Source of the DNA: Pseudopedobacter sp038243635 | GTDB taxonomy: Bacteria > Bacteroidota > Bacteroidia > Sphingobacteriales > Sphingobacteriaceae | NCBI GenBank assembly: GCA_038243635.1 | Contig: JBBSQW010000004.1 | Location: forward strand, 1 to 64,000 | DNA: 64,000 nt | Direction: 5' to 3' | Part shown: piece by piece, positions 1 to 10,500 of the stretch | How the letters are laid out: every line of letters begins with the position of its first letter | Numbering within the stretch: position 1 is the first letter of the stretch | Program-made: the position numbers and the translations under genes | Notes under the pieces: generated by a model | Told to the model about the DNA's origin: nothing | Databases searched by the model: none | Seen by the model: only the letters and a program-made list of their open reading frames with translations

Positions 1-408
1 ATCGCTAATTACTATCTTTTTCTCACGCATTAACGGCACATTTTTGATCAACAGATTAGCTTGTTTAATCACACTATAATAATCGTCCCATCTAGAATAG
101 CTTAAGTTTCCGTTTAGTGTATTACTTAATACACTTAAGGTATTGCTACTTGGCGATTTTGAACCTTGAACAACGTTGTTTGTCCGTCCTTCGCCATAAT
201 AGATAAACTCTTGGTTGGTAGCAATTTGTAATCTACGGTATGCGCCATATAGTGCGCCTTCTGCTTGTTTTGCAGATTCAAAATATTTGTCTGTTGCAAA
301 ATCACTAATCGGATCTAGCTCTAAAGACTTTTTACAAGCGCTCAAAGCGACGATGGCAAATAAAACCACTACCGACTTTAGCATGTTTTTATATGTTAAA
401 TTTTTCAT
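1..408 (-). CDS. SusD/RagB-family nutrient-binding lipoprotein (N-terminal part, cut by window edge)
   Basis: This is the first 136 codons of a SusD-like outer-membrane lipoprotein; the rest lies beyond the left edge. SusD proteins sit on the cell surface as the lid of a SusC channel and bind oligosaccharides. The start reads MKNLTYKNMLKSVV, followed by a hydrophobic stretch and a lipobox ending ALSAC (lipidated Cys near residue 24), then the early SusD pattern LDPISDF and a helix ending GALYGAYRRL. ATG at 406-408 was chosen because it gives a complete lipoprotein signal. It lies 2 bases downstream of the SusC stop, so the two are almost certainly co-transcribed and translationally coupled. 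The substrate cannot be told from this fragment. Confidence 0.9.
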   Translation of the reverse strand, partial: MKNLTYKNMLKSVVVLFAIVALSACKKSLELDPISDFATDKYFESAKQAEGALYGAYRRLQIATNQEFIYYGEGRTNNVVQGSKSPSSNTLSVLSNTLNGNLSYSRWDDYYSVIKQANLLIKNVPLMREKKIVISD

Positions 409-410
409 GT

Positions 411-3400
411 TTAAAGTTTAATGTTTAGTGATAAGTTGTAAAAACGTGACTTAGGGAAAGAACCATTATCTACACCTGCAGATAAAGAACCGCCTGAACT
501 AACCTCTGGATCATAACCTGTGTATGAACCCCAAGTAACTAAGTTTTGCGCACTAAAGCCAAGACTCGCATTTTTAACGCCCAACCTGCTGCTAAATTTA
601 GTAGGCACTTTATAACCTAAAGAAACTGTTTGTAATCTGATGAATGAACCATCTTCCACAAAACGTGAAGAAATAGCATAATTTTCCATAGGATCTGTTT
701 TTACCAAACGTGGGATATCAGTTACATCGCCTTGTTTTCTCCAACGTCTTAATTGATCTGTAGAAAAGTTAGCATCAAATGCATAGCTATCTTGGCTTCT
801 TCTTATGAAATTAAAAACATCATTACCAATAGAGTAATTAAAGAAAACACCTAAACTAAAATCTTTATATTCAAAAGTGTTTTGAAAACCACCAAAGTAT
901 TTTGGAGTTGGGTTTCCAATAACTTGCAAATCATCATCATTGATAACCCCGTCTTTATTTAAATCCTGATAAATTACATCGCCACCTTTATAAATAGAAC
1001 CATTTCTAGATCCTTTTCTGTATTGAGAAATCGTGTTTCCCGCTGCATCTTGCTCAAAAACGTTATCTGTATCATTGGCATAAACGCCTAAGGCTTTTAG
1101 TCCGTAGAACACACCAACTGGCTGGCCAACTCTTGCCAAACTTGTTGAGTTTGGTCTGTAGTCTGCTCCTTTGGGTAATTCTGTGACTTCGTTACGGTTT
1201 AAGCCAAACGTTACTATACTGCTCCATTTGAATGGCTTTTCTATAATAATACCGTCTAACTGAAAATCAAATCCATTGTTTTTAATGCTACCAAAGTTAA
1301 AGGGAATAGAATTAAAGCCTGTTTGACTTGGAATTTGAACGTTAAACAATAAATCCGAAGTGTTTTTAGAGTAATAATCAATCGTTAAGTTTAAACGACC
1401 TTTCAAAAATTGTAAATCAAGTCCTGCATCAAACTGATTGGTAGTTTCCCACTTTAAGTTTTCGTTACCTAAACTGGTTTGTACCACCGCTGGTTTGCCT
1501 AAATAGGTATCTTGTTTAGCCAAAATACCACGTGTTGCATAGTTACCAATACCTTGGTTACCAGTAACACCAAAACCTACCCTCAACTTACCATCAGATA
1601 AAATGTCTTTATTTTTAAAGAAATCCTCTTCGGTAAATCTCCATCCGGTTGAGATGGATGGGAAGTAAGAATATTTGTTTTGATCAGCAAAACGAGATGA
1701 ACCGTCCTGTCTTAATAATGCAGAAACGATATATTTAGATTTGTAGTTGTAATTTAATCTGGTGAAATAAGATATAATTCTGTTTTCACTTTCATTTAAG
1801 CCAAAAGAGTTTATAGTTCCTGCACCAGCTAAACTTGTGATGTTATCATCAACAAAGTTTATCCCACGGAAGCGATAACCTTGGTAACGGAAATTTTCCC
1901 AAGACTGTCCTACGAGGAAATTAACATTATGATCTTTGTTAAAAGTCTTAGTATAAGTTAAAGTATTTTGGTTAGTAATATTGGTGTTATAAGTAGGTCT
2001 GTAATCAGCATAAACTTTTTTACCATCCGTTTCAAAGTAAGAAGGAAAGAAATAGCTTGTTTCTGTGTTGCTATAATCAACACTCACACTTGTTTTAAAA
2101 TCTAAACCATCTAATAAATGGAAAGTCAATTCTTGCTTACCCAACAAACGAGAGCGTTTAATACCATTTTTGGTATATAATGCTTGGGCATAAGGACTAA
2201 TTTTTGTGCCTTCAAATAGCGGAACTATATCACCCGTAATTGGATCAAATGGGTTATAAACTGGTAAAGTAATTAAGTAACGAAAAATTACACTCCCAGC
2301 GCCGCCGCCTGTATTTAGTCTGTCATAATCATAACTACTGATGTTAAAGTTAGTAGCTCCTTCAATATGTTTAGTAACCTTATAGTTTAACCTAGCAGCA
2401 CCAGTAACCTGCGTATAGTCTGATGCTATAACTACTGGCTTCAAATCCTTGTAACCTGCACTTACGTAATAGCTCATGCTTTTATCTTTAGAAGAACCAC
2501 TTACGCTAACGTCTGCTTTATACTGCAACGCGTTACGATACATAATATCTTGCCAATTTTGTGTATTTCGGTAATACGGTTGTAATGAATCAATTACGGA
2601 TTCTTTGGTGGTAGGTTTGCCTGTAGAGTTAAAAATAGCTTCAGAATAAGCCTCTCTGAATTGTGGACCGTTTAAAATTCCTATTTTTCTTGAAATGCCA
2701 ACAATACTGCTATTAACAGAGAAGTTGATAGAAGGCACAGCACCCGTTCCAGTTTTGGTTGTAATTAAAACTACACCATTTGATGCTCTTGACCCATAAA
2801 TAGACGCACTAGCCGCATCTTTTAATACTTCAATAGAAGCAATATCTGATGGGTTAATATCAGCTAAGGGACTAAAGCCGGCGCCATCTTCGTTTGATGT
2901 AAAAGTGTCATTGTTTACAGGCACACCGTCAATAATTATTAGAGGTGAACTGTCTCCGTTTACAGATGAGACCCCACGTAGGTTAAATGTTGCTCCAGCG
3001 CCTGGCTCTCCAGATTCGGTAACAATTTGTAAACCCGCAATTTTACCTTGCAAACTGGTATTTAAAGATCCACTAGCAAATTGATCAATCTGCTCTGCTT
3101 TGATAGAACCAATAGAACCTGTTACCTCACTCCTCTTTTGAGTACCGTAACCCACAACAACAACTTCATTTAAACTGTTATATTTTTCTTTAAGGGTTAC
3201 GTTAATTGTAGTGCCTAATGATACGCTTTTTTCGGCTTCAGTGAAACCAACAAAGCGGAAAACTAAAATTGCTTGTTTGTTGGGTACTTTAATAGTGTAA
3301 GAACCATCAATACCTGTTTGCGAAGAAATAGTTCCTCCCTTAACGGAAATTGCAACCCCAGGTAATGTTTCGCCTGTGCCATCTTTTACTATCCCTTTTA

Positions 3401-3503
3401 CCACAATATCCTGTGCCATTACACTACTTACGGAAATTAATGATACTAAAAGAAATACACCCAATAGGCGTTTAATACGCCAATTCTGTAAAATTGAAAT
3501 CAT
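411..3503 (-). CDS. SusC/RagA-family TonB-dependent outer-membrane transporter
   Basis: This 1030-residue protein is a SusC-type importer that moves oligosaccharides across the outer membrane using TonB energy. After a signal peptide (cleavage near SVMAQD) comes a carboxypeptidase-regulatory-like beta-sandwich (IVKGIVKDGTGETLPGV, about residues 33-110). The SusC hallmark VVVVGYGTQKR follows, then a plug domain with the signature pattern around IEVLKDAASASIYGSRASNG, and a beta-barrel to the C-terminus. The length is typical of the family. It heads an operon with the SusD gene 2 bases downstream. The nearest genes on the other side are transcribed divergently, with a 381-base gap that should hold its promoter. 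Whether it serves the same glycan as the second SusC here is unknown. Confidence 0.95.
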   Translation of the reverse strand: MISILQNWRIKRLLGVFLLVSLISVSSVMAQDIVVKGIVKDGTGETLPGVAISVKGGTISSQTGIDGSYTIKVPNKQAILVFRFVGFTEAEKSVSLGTTINVTLKEKYNSLNEVVVVGYGTQKRSEVTGSIGSIKAEQIDQFASGSLNTSLQGKIAGLQIVTESGEPGAGATFNLRGVSSVNGDSSPLIIIDGVPVNNDTFTSNEDGAGFSPLADINPSDIASIEVLKDAASASIYGSRASNGVVLITTKTGTGAVPSINFSVNSSIVGISRKIGILNGPQFREAYSEAIFNSTGKPTTKESVIDSLQPYYRNTQNWQDIMYRNALQYKADVSVSGSSKDKSMSYYVSAGYKDLKPVVIASDYTQVTGAARLNYKVTKHIEGATNFNISSYDYDRLNTGGGAGSVIFRYLITLPVYNPFDPITGDIVPLFEGTKISPYAQALYTKNGIKRSRLLGKQELTFHLLDGLDFKTSVSVDYSNTETSYFFPSYFETDGKKVYADYRPTYNTNITNQNTLTYTKTFNKDHNVNFLVGQSWENFRYQGYRFRGINFVDDNITSLAGAGTINSFGLNESENRIISYFTRLNYNYKSKYIVSALLRQDGSSRFADQNKYSYFPSISTGWRFTEEDFFKNKDILSDGKLRVGFGVTGNQGIGNYATRGILAKQDTYLGKPAVVQTSLGNENLKWETTNQFDAGLDLQFLKGRLNLTIDYYSKNTSDLLFNVQIPSQTGFNSIPFNFGSIKNNGFDFQLDGIIIEKPFKWSSIVTFGLNRNEVTELPKGADYRPNSTSLARVGQPVGVFYGLKALGVYANDTDNVFEQDAAGNTISQYRKGSRNGSIYKGGDVIYQDLNKDGVINDDDLQVIGNPTPKYFGGFQNTFEYKDFSLGVFFNYSIGNDVFNFIRRSQDSYAFDANFSTDQLRRWRKQGDVTDIPRLVKTDPMENYAISSRFVEDGSFIRLQTVSLGYKVPTKFSSRLGVKNASLGFSAQNLVTWGSYTGYDPEVSSGGSLSAGVDNGSFPKSRFYNLSLNIKL

Positions 3504-3884
3504 AAAAATTTATTTAATTGGTTAATGAAAACTTGAAATGTTTTAGTTAGAGCGTGATAAGCTAAAAACTCCAAGTAATCAATTAATTCAAATATGAGGC
3601 TTTTAAAAACCATTATAACAGGTTGTTTCTGTCAAATACCCCTTGTATATCTTTCTACTTATGTTCAAAATTTTTGGTACATCATACCATTCACCTAAGC
3701 ACACAACTTTGTTGATCATGCCATGGAAACATAAAAACCCTGTTCATCAGAAAGATATGACCGGGGCGTATCGTGTACAACAAACTTACCTTAGTACTAT
3801 ACCAATTATTAATAAGCTGTTTTAGACCAGTAAATTCTGCTGTGAAGAACTGAATACTTCAGCAGCTTAAAAAACCGTTTTTAT
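3504..3884. other. Divergent intergenic region between susC and the SGNH-esterase gene
   Basis: This 381-base AT-rich gap must contain the promoters of the leftward SusC/SusD operon and the rightward esterase gene. I see no convincing TAnnTTTG (-7 type) box, RNA gene or long inverted repeat. A 60-codon open frame with a TTG start (3643-3825) shows no family resemblance and no ribosome-binding context. Confidence 0.5.
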
Positions 3885-3998
3885 ATGAATAAATTATTTA
3901 CTTCTGCAGTTTTAACTGCCTTACTTGTTGTTTTGCTTGTTTTAATTTCTGTTAAAGCAAAAGCGCAAAACATCACAATCTTCCCTTCCAATTGCTGA
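3885..3998 (+). other. Detached 37-codon signal-peptide frame of the esterase gene
   Basis: The 37 codons read MNKLFTSAV, a hydrophobic core, and KAKAQNITIFPSNC before TGA. Moving to the next frame at the run TTCCCTTCC restores a family-typical start of a DNRLRE domain. This placement identifies the frameshift, since the downstream frame has no signal peptide of its own. Confidence 0.75.
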
Positions 3999-6900
3999 TG
4001 CTTCTGTTTATCAAGCTAGCGCCGGTGCCAATACCAATTATGGGAATACAACATTCCAGATCAAAGGCTCCCCGTCCGGACAAACAAGAATTGGATATGT
4101 GAAATTTGATTTGGGCAATACCCAAGCAGCAAACGTGGTAGTTGCGAGAGTAAGAATGTACATCAACTCCATTCCAGCTGGTTCTGCTACCAATGTTGTT
4201 TTATCTAACACATTAGAAAATTGGACGGAGTTTGGTATTACTTACAACAACCGCCCAGATTTAATAGCTGATCTAACATCTGCTGGTGTTGCTTTAGATG
4301 CGAAGTATTACGAATGGGACGTTACTAATTATGTTAAAACTTTATTAACTACCAAATCTGTTGCTAGTTTCGCTTTAAGTGACCCAGCAAAAGATGATAA
4401 TTTAATAAAATTGAACACTAAGGAAAGCACTGCTAACAAACCAGAGTTAATTATAAGTAATGGCCCATTGCCTTCAAGTAATAATGTACCAGTAACGTTT
4501 AACAATCTTTTTAGCAATAAAGCAATCATACAACAACAAAAGGCTTCAACGCCAATTTTTGGTTTTGCTGGGCCTGGAACCAATATAACCCTGACTCCCT
4601 CTTGGAATAACGTTTCATATACCGGTGTTACTGATATTTTTGGACGATGGAAAATCAATATACCTACGCCAGCTGCTGCTACAGCATCAGGCAGTTACAC
4701 CATAACTGCGAGTGATGAAGATGCTCATACCGCTACTATTACAGGTGTTAAACTTGGTGAAGTTTGGTTTTGTGCTGGGCAATCAAATATGGAAATGCGT
4801 TTGAAAGGTTTTGGAAGTAACCCAGTTACTTCGCCTATTAAAGACGGCCCCGCTTTAATTGCAGCGGCCAACGACACTGATATACGGATGTTCACGTTGC
4901 CAACAACAACATCTATAAATCCAAAATCTAATCTAAGTGGAACATGGAACGAGGCAAATCCTATAAATGCTGAGTTTTTTAGCGCTGTAGCTTATCAATA
5001 CGCTTTAGCATTAAAAGCAAAGCTTAATGTACCCGTTGGCGTAATTGTGAGTGCGGTTGGTGGTATACCAATACAATCTTTGATGAGTAAAGAGAGTTTG
5101 ACTCCATTTCCAGAAGTAATTGTACCAACTACATTGGGCGATAAATTGACACCCACCTCTATTTATAACGGAATGATAAATCCTGTTGCTGGGTATGGAA
5201 TCAAAGGATTTGTTTGGTATCAGGGAGAGACTAACAGAGGTGAACCAGAGTTATATAGCCGACTGTTTCCTGCGTTGATTGCTGATTACAGAACTAAATG
5301 GAATCAAAACAACCTTCCATTTTACTTTGTGCAATTAGCGCCAAACAAAATTAGTACGGAGGGTGTAATTGGCGGAGGTGTTAAGATGAGAGAGGTGCAG
5401 TATGCAACTTATAAGTCTGTAGCTAACACAGGAATTAGTATTCCCATGGAAGTTGGTGAACAGAACGAAATCCATTACGCAGACAAAACTACTCCAGCCA
5501 ACCGTTTAGCATTTATAGCTTTAAACAAAACTTACGGCTTTACAAATACGCCTTACCTAGGTCCAGAGTTCAAATCAATTTCTTTTACCGGAAATATTGC
5601 GACACTGTCTTTTAACAATGCCACAGGTTTAAAAATCAAAGGAAACCAAACCTCGTTATTTGAAATCGCTGGTGCAGATAAAGAATATTTTCCGGCAACT
5701 GCGGTTATAAACCCGCTAACAAATCAGATTGATGTAACGTCTGCAAGCGTAAGTAGCCCTGTTGCTGTGCGTTACGCTTATAAGGATTTTGTAGTTGGTA
5801 ACCTATTTAATGGAGGAGACTTACCCGCTTCTTCTTTTAGATCTAAAGATTTAGATTCTCAGGTCGATAGTAATTTTCAAATTTACTTATTAACTGGACA
5901 GTCTAATATGAGTGGAAGGGGCAAATTGATAGATGATAATTACAACCAAAACCAAGAAGTGAGAATTAAAATGTTAAAATTGGATGGCACTTGGGTAACT
6001 GCGACAAATCCGTTGCATGGAGAATTGGAGCCGGACGATGCACAAATAGGTCCAGGTATCGCGTTTGCACTTAAAATGTTGGAAACTACAGATGCGAATG
6101 TTACCGTAGGCTTAATACCTACTGCGGTGGGTGGCCAACCTATTTCAGTATTTGCACCGGGTGTTACCAATACCAGAACAAATAAAAGTATTTACAATGA
6201 GTCTGTTAAATATGTCAACATTGCAAAAACAGAAGGTGTGTTAAAAGGTGTACTTTTCCATCAGGGAGAGGCAGATAACAGCAGAGCTGCAACCTGGGCA
6301 ATTAAATTAAAAGATCTCATTAATAATTTTAGAACAGCTTTTAACCAGCCTGAACTGCCGTTCGTTTTTGGCGAAATGGGTCGATTTATAAGTGACCCAG
6401 CAAAATATGGTAATATCCTAGCGGTAATGCCAAGCGTTGTTCAAGATGTGCCATTTACAGCTGTAGTTTCTTCGGTTGACTTAACAGATATTGGTGATGG
6501 AACTCACTTTGATGCAGCATCTGCAAATGAACTAGGTAAACGGTATGCAATTGCGATGAAGAATATATTTGTAACACTTCCAGTTACCTTAAGCAAATTT
6601 ACCGCTGTTAAAAAGTTAGAAGGAGCATTAATCCAATGGACAACCGTTGCGGAATTAAACAACGATCGTTTTGAATTGGAGCGCTCTACAGATGGAAAAT
6701 CGTTTACGGTAATTACTTCTATCAAGGGAAATGGAACAACTTCTGCTAAAAACAATTATTCGTATTCTGACAAATTCCCAAATCAAGGAGCGAATTATTA
6801 TCGATTGGTTCAATACGATTTGGATGGTAAAAAATCAATTTCTCAAATCGTAGCGTTAACGTTTAACTTTAGCAATAATGGAAAAGAGTTTACAATTGTG

Positions 6901-7137
6901 CTTTACCCCAACCCTAGTCAAGACAAAATTTTTGTAACGCTTAGAGCGGAAGAAAATCAAAACGTAAAAGTTGAAATATATAATTTACAAGGACAACAAG
7001 TAAGGCAGTTGCGTTTTGCTACAAGTGAGCTTATTCAAAGCGATATTCAAGAGCTAAAAACTGGTATTTATATTTTGAGAGTATCAGATGCTGAAAACAG
7101 TAAGTTAATCGGCGAGAGCAAATTTGTGAAGTATTAA
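3885..7137 (+). CDS. Secreted two-module SGNH (sialate O-acetylesterase-like) esterase with T9SS tail; frameshift after signal peptide
   Basis: ATG at 3885 opens a clear signal peptide (ending VKAKAQN) that hits TGA at 3996-3998. The rest of the protein continues in the +1 frame from about 3988, reading PIADASVYQ onward, so one extra base near 3981-3990 separates the two parts. From the GTG at 4099 the open frame is 1012 aa. Modules in order, numbered from 4099: a DNRLRE/CBM96-like beta domain (to about 115); an SGNH esterase with GQSNMEM (Ser229) and a YQGETN block; a second SGNH esterase with TGQSNMSG (Ser602), HQGEADN and DGTHF (Asp800, His803); a fibronectin-like stretch; and a T9SS type-A sorting domain beginning LYPNPSQ. 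It probably deacetylates glycans outside the cell. If the shift is real, the product lacks its export signal and the gene is broken; a sequencing error is possible. Confidence 0.85.
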
Positions 7138-7216
7138 AGCGTTGATGAAACAACTTGATGCTGATTGCAGAAAGCATCTATAAACAAAGTAGTTTGCAGT
7201 CAATACTAGAATTTTT

Positions 7217-7251
7217 ATTTACGATGATTGCGAACTGCAATCATCGTAAAT
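7217..7251 (+). terminator. Hairpin terminator after the SGNH esterase gene
   Basis: A perfect 15-bp stem (7217-7231 with 7237-7251) closes a 5-base loop. It lies 80 bases after the esterase stop and is followed by ATTTTAAAA. The T tract is weak, but the stem is the only one between the two convergent genes, so it may stop transcription from either side. Confidence 0.6.
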
Positions 7252-7481
7252 ATTTTAAAAAGAATTACTCTTGGAGATAAACAGACACAACCTAAATCAC
7301 CCATAAATAAGCAATCATTCGTTAATAAAAAATATATTTTGTTGCTGTTCTTAACTTTAATAAATAGGCTCCCGCATTCTTAACAACAGATTCTTCTTTT
7401 CATTTTTTTCTTTGTTAAAAGCCATTCTAAAAACTAAAAAAAGCCAAAGATTATTTTATTAAGTTTTAATTTTCGACTATA

Positions 7482-7507
7482 TGTTGTTGTTGTTGTTGTT
7501 GTTGTTT
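7482..7507. repeat. (TTG)n trinucleotide microsatellite
   Basis: About eight tandem TTG/TGT units lie 20 bases past the stop codon of the leftward HTCS gene, inside the 390-base convergent gap 7138-7527. The gap otherwise contains only the hairpin at 7217-7251 and AT-rich sequence. The repeat is outside the HTCS reading frame. Confidence 0.85.
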
Positions 7508-7527
7508 GCAGCTTTCTAATTGGCAAT

Positions 7528-10500
7528 TTAAACTTGTTTGTTCTGTTCAGAAAACTCAGTTGGCGTAACCTTAAACTGTTGATGAAAGCATTTAGAAAAA
7601 TAAGAATGTGAACTAAAACCCACCATATAGCCAACCTCAGAAATATTGTATTCTTTAGTGTTTAGCAACTTGGCAGCATTTTTTAGCCTAATTACCCGAA
7701 TAAACTCATTAGGAACGTAACCTGTCATCGATTTTATTTTTTTGTATAAGCTTGATCTACTTAAACCAATCTCCCGTCCTAACTCCTCAACAGAAAGTAA
7801 AGGATCAGCAATTCGTTCCTCAATAGAAGTGATGAGCTTATTTAAGAAATCCTTATCCTTAGTTCCTGCCGGCAAAATCTCGAAACTTTCAAACGGCGAA
7901 TTGGAAAAGCGCTGTTTTAAGTTTTGCCTTAAATCCATTAGATTCTTGGTGATTAAAGAAAGATTTTTCCATTTAAATGGCTTTGAAACATAAGCATCAG
8001 CACCATTTTCAAGTCCTTCGGTCACCGAGTCTGAATTCGTTTTTGCGGTCAACAGAATCACTGGTAAATGACTATAAGCCACGTCATTTTTTATTCGTTT
8101 ACAAAGCTCAATACCATCCATTTCTGGCATCATCACATCAGAAACCACAATATCTACCTGGTGCTTCTCTAAAATTTGTAGGGCTTTAACACCGTTATTA
8201 GCTTTCAGTACAAAATACCCTGCAGATTCATAATTTTCGGATATAAATTGAAGTAAAGAAAAATCGTCTTCAACCAGTAATACGGTTTGTTGCCCGTCAA
8301 GTGGTTCACCATCGGTTTCCATAATTTGATGCTGGTGATTAACCTCTTCTTCAATAAAAGGAATCTCGACTGTAAAAGTTGTTTTTACATTTTGCTCACT
8401 CTCTACAAGTAATTTACCATCATGTTTTTCCACTAAAGATTTAGATAATGCTAAGCCTATTCCTGAACCGCCCAAATTGCTGTAATAATGATCTTTGGTT
8501 TGAACTTTAAAAAACTTAGTAAAAATTGACTCAATGTCTGATGGCGGGATTCCAATGCCATCATCTTCAACACAAACTGCTAACATTTTTTGATTGGTAG
8601 TTGTCGTTGCCTCGTTAATCTTAATGATCACCCGAACAGTTTTCCTAGCAAATTTTGAAGCGTTAATTAGTAAATTACTAACAATTTTTTGGATCGCCTC
8701 TGGATCAAGCATTGCGTAAATCGTTTTATAATCACAAACTACGCTAAAACTAACACCGTTTTGATAAGTCATTGCCGAAAATTTTTCGCAGATACTGTTC
8801 ACTAAAGAAACAAGCTCTACTTTCTCTAATCGAATGTTATATATATCACTTTCTATACGCCTAAAATCTAAAAGCTGGTTAACTAAAGTAAGCAAGCGAT
8901 CGCTATTTTCTTCCATCGTTAGCAACTGCGTTCTGTTATCTTCATCTTGTTGCTTTTTACCTAATAGCTTTTCTAGAGGTGCGATAATTAGCGAGAGTGG
9001 TGTTCTAATTTCGTGAGCCATTATTGTAAAAAATTCTATTTTCTGCTTATAAAACTCTTTTTCGTTAATATTTTTTAAACGCTCAAACTTAATCTCGTTT
9101 CTGCGCTTTGCTTTCTCCAAAAAGAAATTACTAATCACATAAGTTAGTAAAATAGCTAAAACCAGGTATAAGAAATAAGCTATTTTCGTTCGGTAAAACG
9201 GAGGTAATATCTCAATATTAATACTGTAGGATGTTCTGTAAGGCTCCGAGTTACTATTTAACTCCGTTACTAAAAATTTATATTTTCCAGCTGGTAAATT
9301 GGTATAGGTTGCTTTTTGCTGTGCGCCTACTTTATTCCAATCCTTATCAAAACCATCCATTTTAAAGGCATACAGAATTTTATCTGGCGCAATAAAGCTC
9401 AATTGTGCATACTCAATACTAATTACCGATTGATTATGCTTCAAAACAACCTCATCTGTAAAATTTACGCTTTTCTTAAGCGGACTATTTTCATCGCCTA
9501 CGCTCAGATCTTTATTAAAAATTTGAAAATTGGTAAATACAATTGGTGCTTTTTGAGAAGTATATTGAATCGTTTTTGGATTAAAAGCATTAAAACCTTT
9601 AATGCCGCCAAAGTATATTTTGCCATCACTATCTTTAAAATATGCTTTGTAATTATATTGCTGACTTTGTAAATTATCCCACTTATTAAAGTTTTTCTTT
9701 GATTTACTTTGCAAGTCAAGCTCATAAATACCTTTATTAGTAGATAACCAAAATTTCTTCGGGTTTTCTTTGACTATACCATAAATCACATCACTTTCAA
9801 TCCCAAATTTTTCATTATAATCTGAAAACTTTTCGGTTTTGATATTAAATACGCTTAAACCTCCGCCATCAGTACCTAACCATAAATTGCCTGCGTTATC
9901 ATCTAAAATAGAGATCACCTTATTTGAAGTAATGCTATTTGCAGATGCATTCATAATAAACCTGGTTGTTTTACCAGATTTATCCATTTTAATCAAACCG
10001 TTATCATATGTCGCAATCCAAAGTGTGCCCGCTTTATCTTGATAAACCTGGTAAACACAGGTTTTGTCCAAATAATTATCTTTTATTCTAATAAAATTAT
10101 CCTCATTGGGGTTGTAAAGGTTCAAGCCAGAAATAGTTGAAACCCAAATTCTACCTTCCCTATCTTCATCAATGGAGTAAACACTATTATCAGTTAGGGT
10201 ATTGCTATTGTTTGGATCGCTTTTGTAACGCTTAATTTTCCCGGTCTGAGGATTTAAAATGTTTAAACCACCAGTATACATCCCTATCCAAATATTTTTG
10301 TTTTTATCCTCAAACAGCGCATGAATATTATGGTACGATAGTTTTTCTTGGTTGGCAGCAAAAGGATAACGTTTAAACGTTTTATCTTGAGTATTAAAAA
10401 GATTTAATCCAGCATCTTCTGTACCTACCCAAATTTTATTATTGCTGGTTTTTAAAAAAGCACTAACTGCATTACCTACCAAAGAATTTGAAGCTCCAGA

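Noticed and set aside
3643..3825. 60-codon open frame in the susC/esterase gap
   Set aside because: TTG start, no ribosome-binding context, no recognisable protein; consistent with chance in AT-rich DNA.
7482..7507. CRISPR array
   Set aside because: Only a trinucleotide microsatellite; no spaced direct repeats of 24-40 bases were found anywhere in the window, and no cas genes.
7434..7634. 66-codon frame with a poly-Thr run
   Set aside because: The Thr run is just the (TTG)n microsatellite read on the minus strand; it overlaps the HTCS 3' end.
9316..9672. 118-codon plus-strand open frame
   Set aside because: Entirely inside the HTCS sensor on the other strand; composition is that of an antisense shadow.
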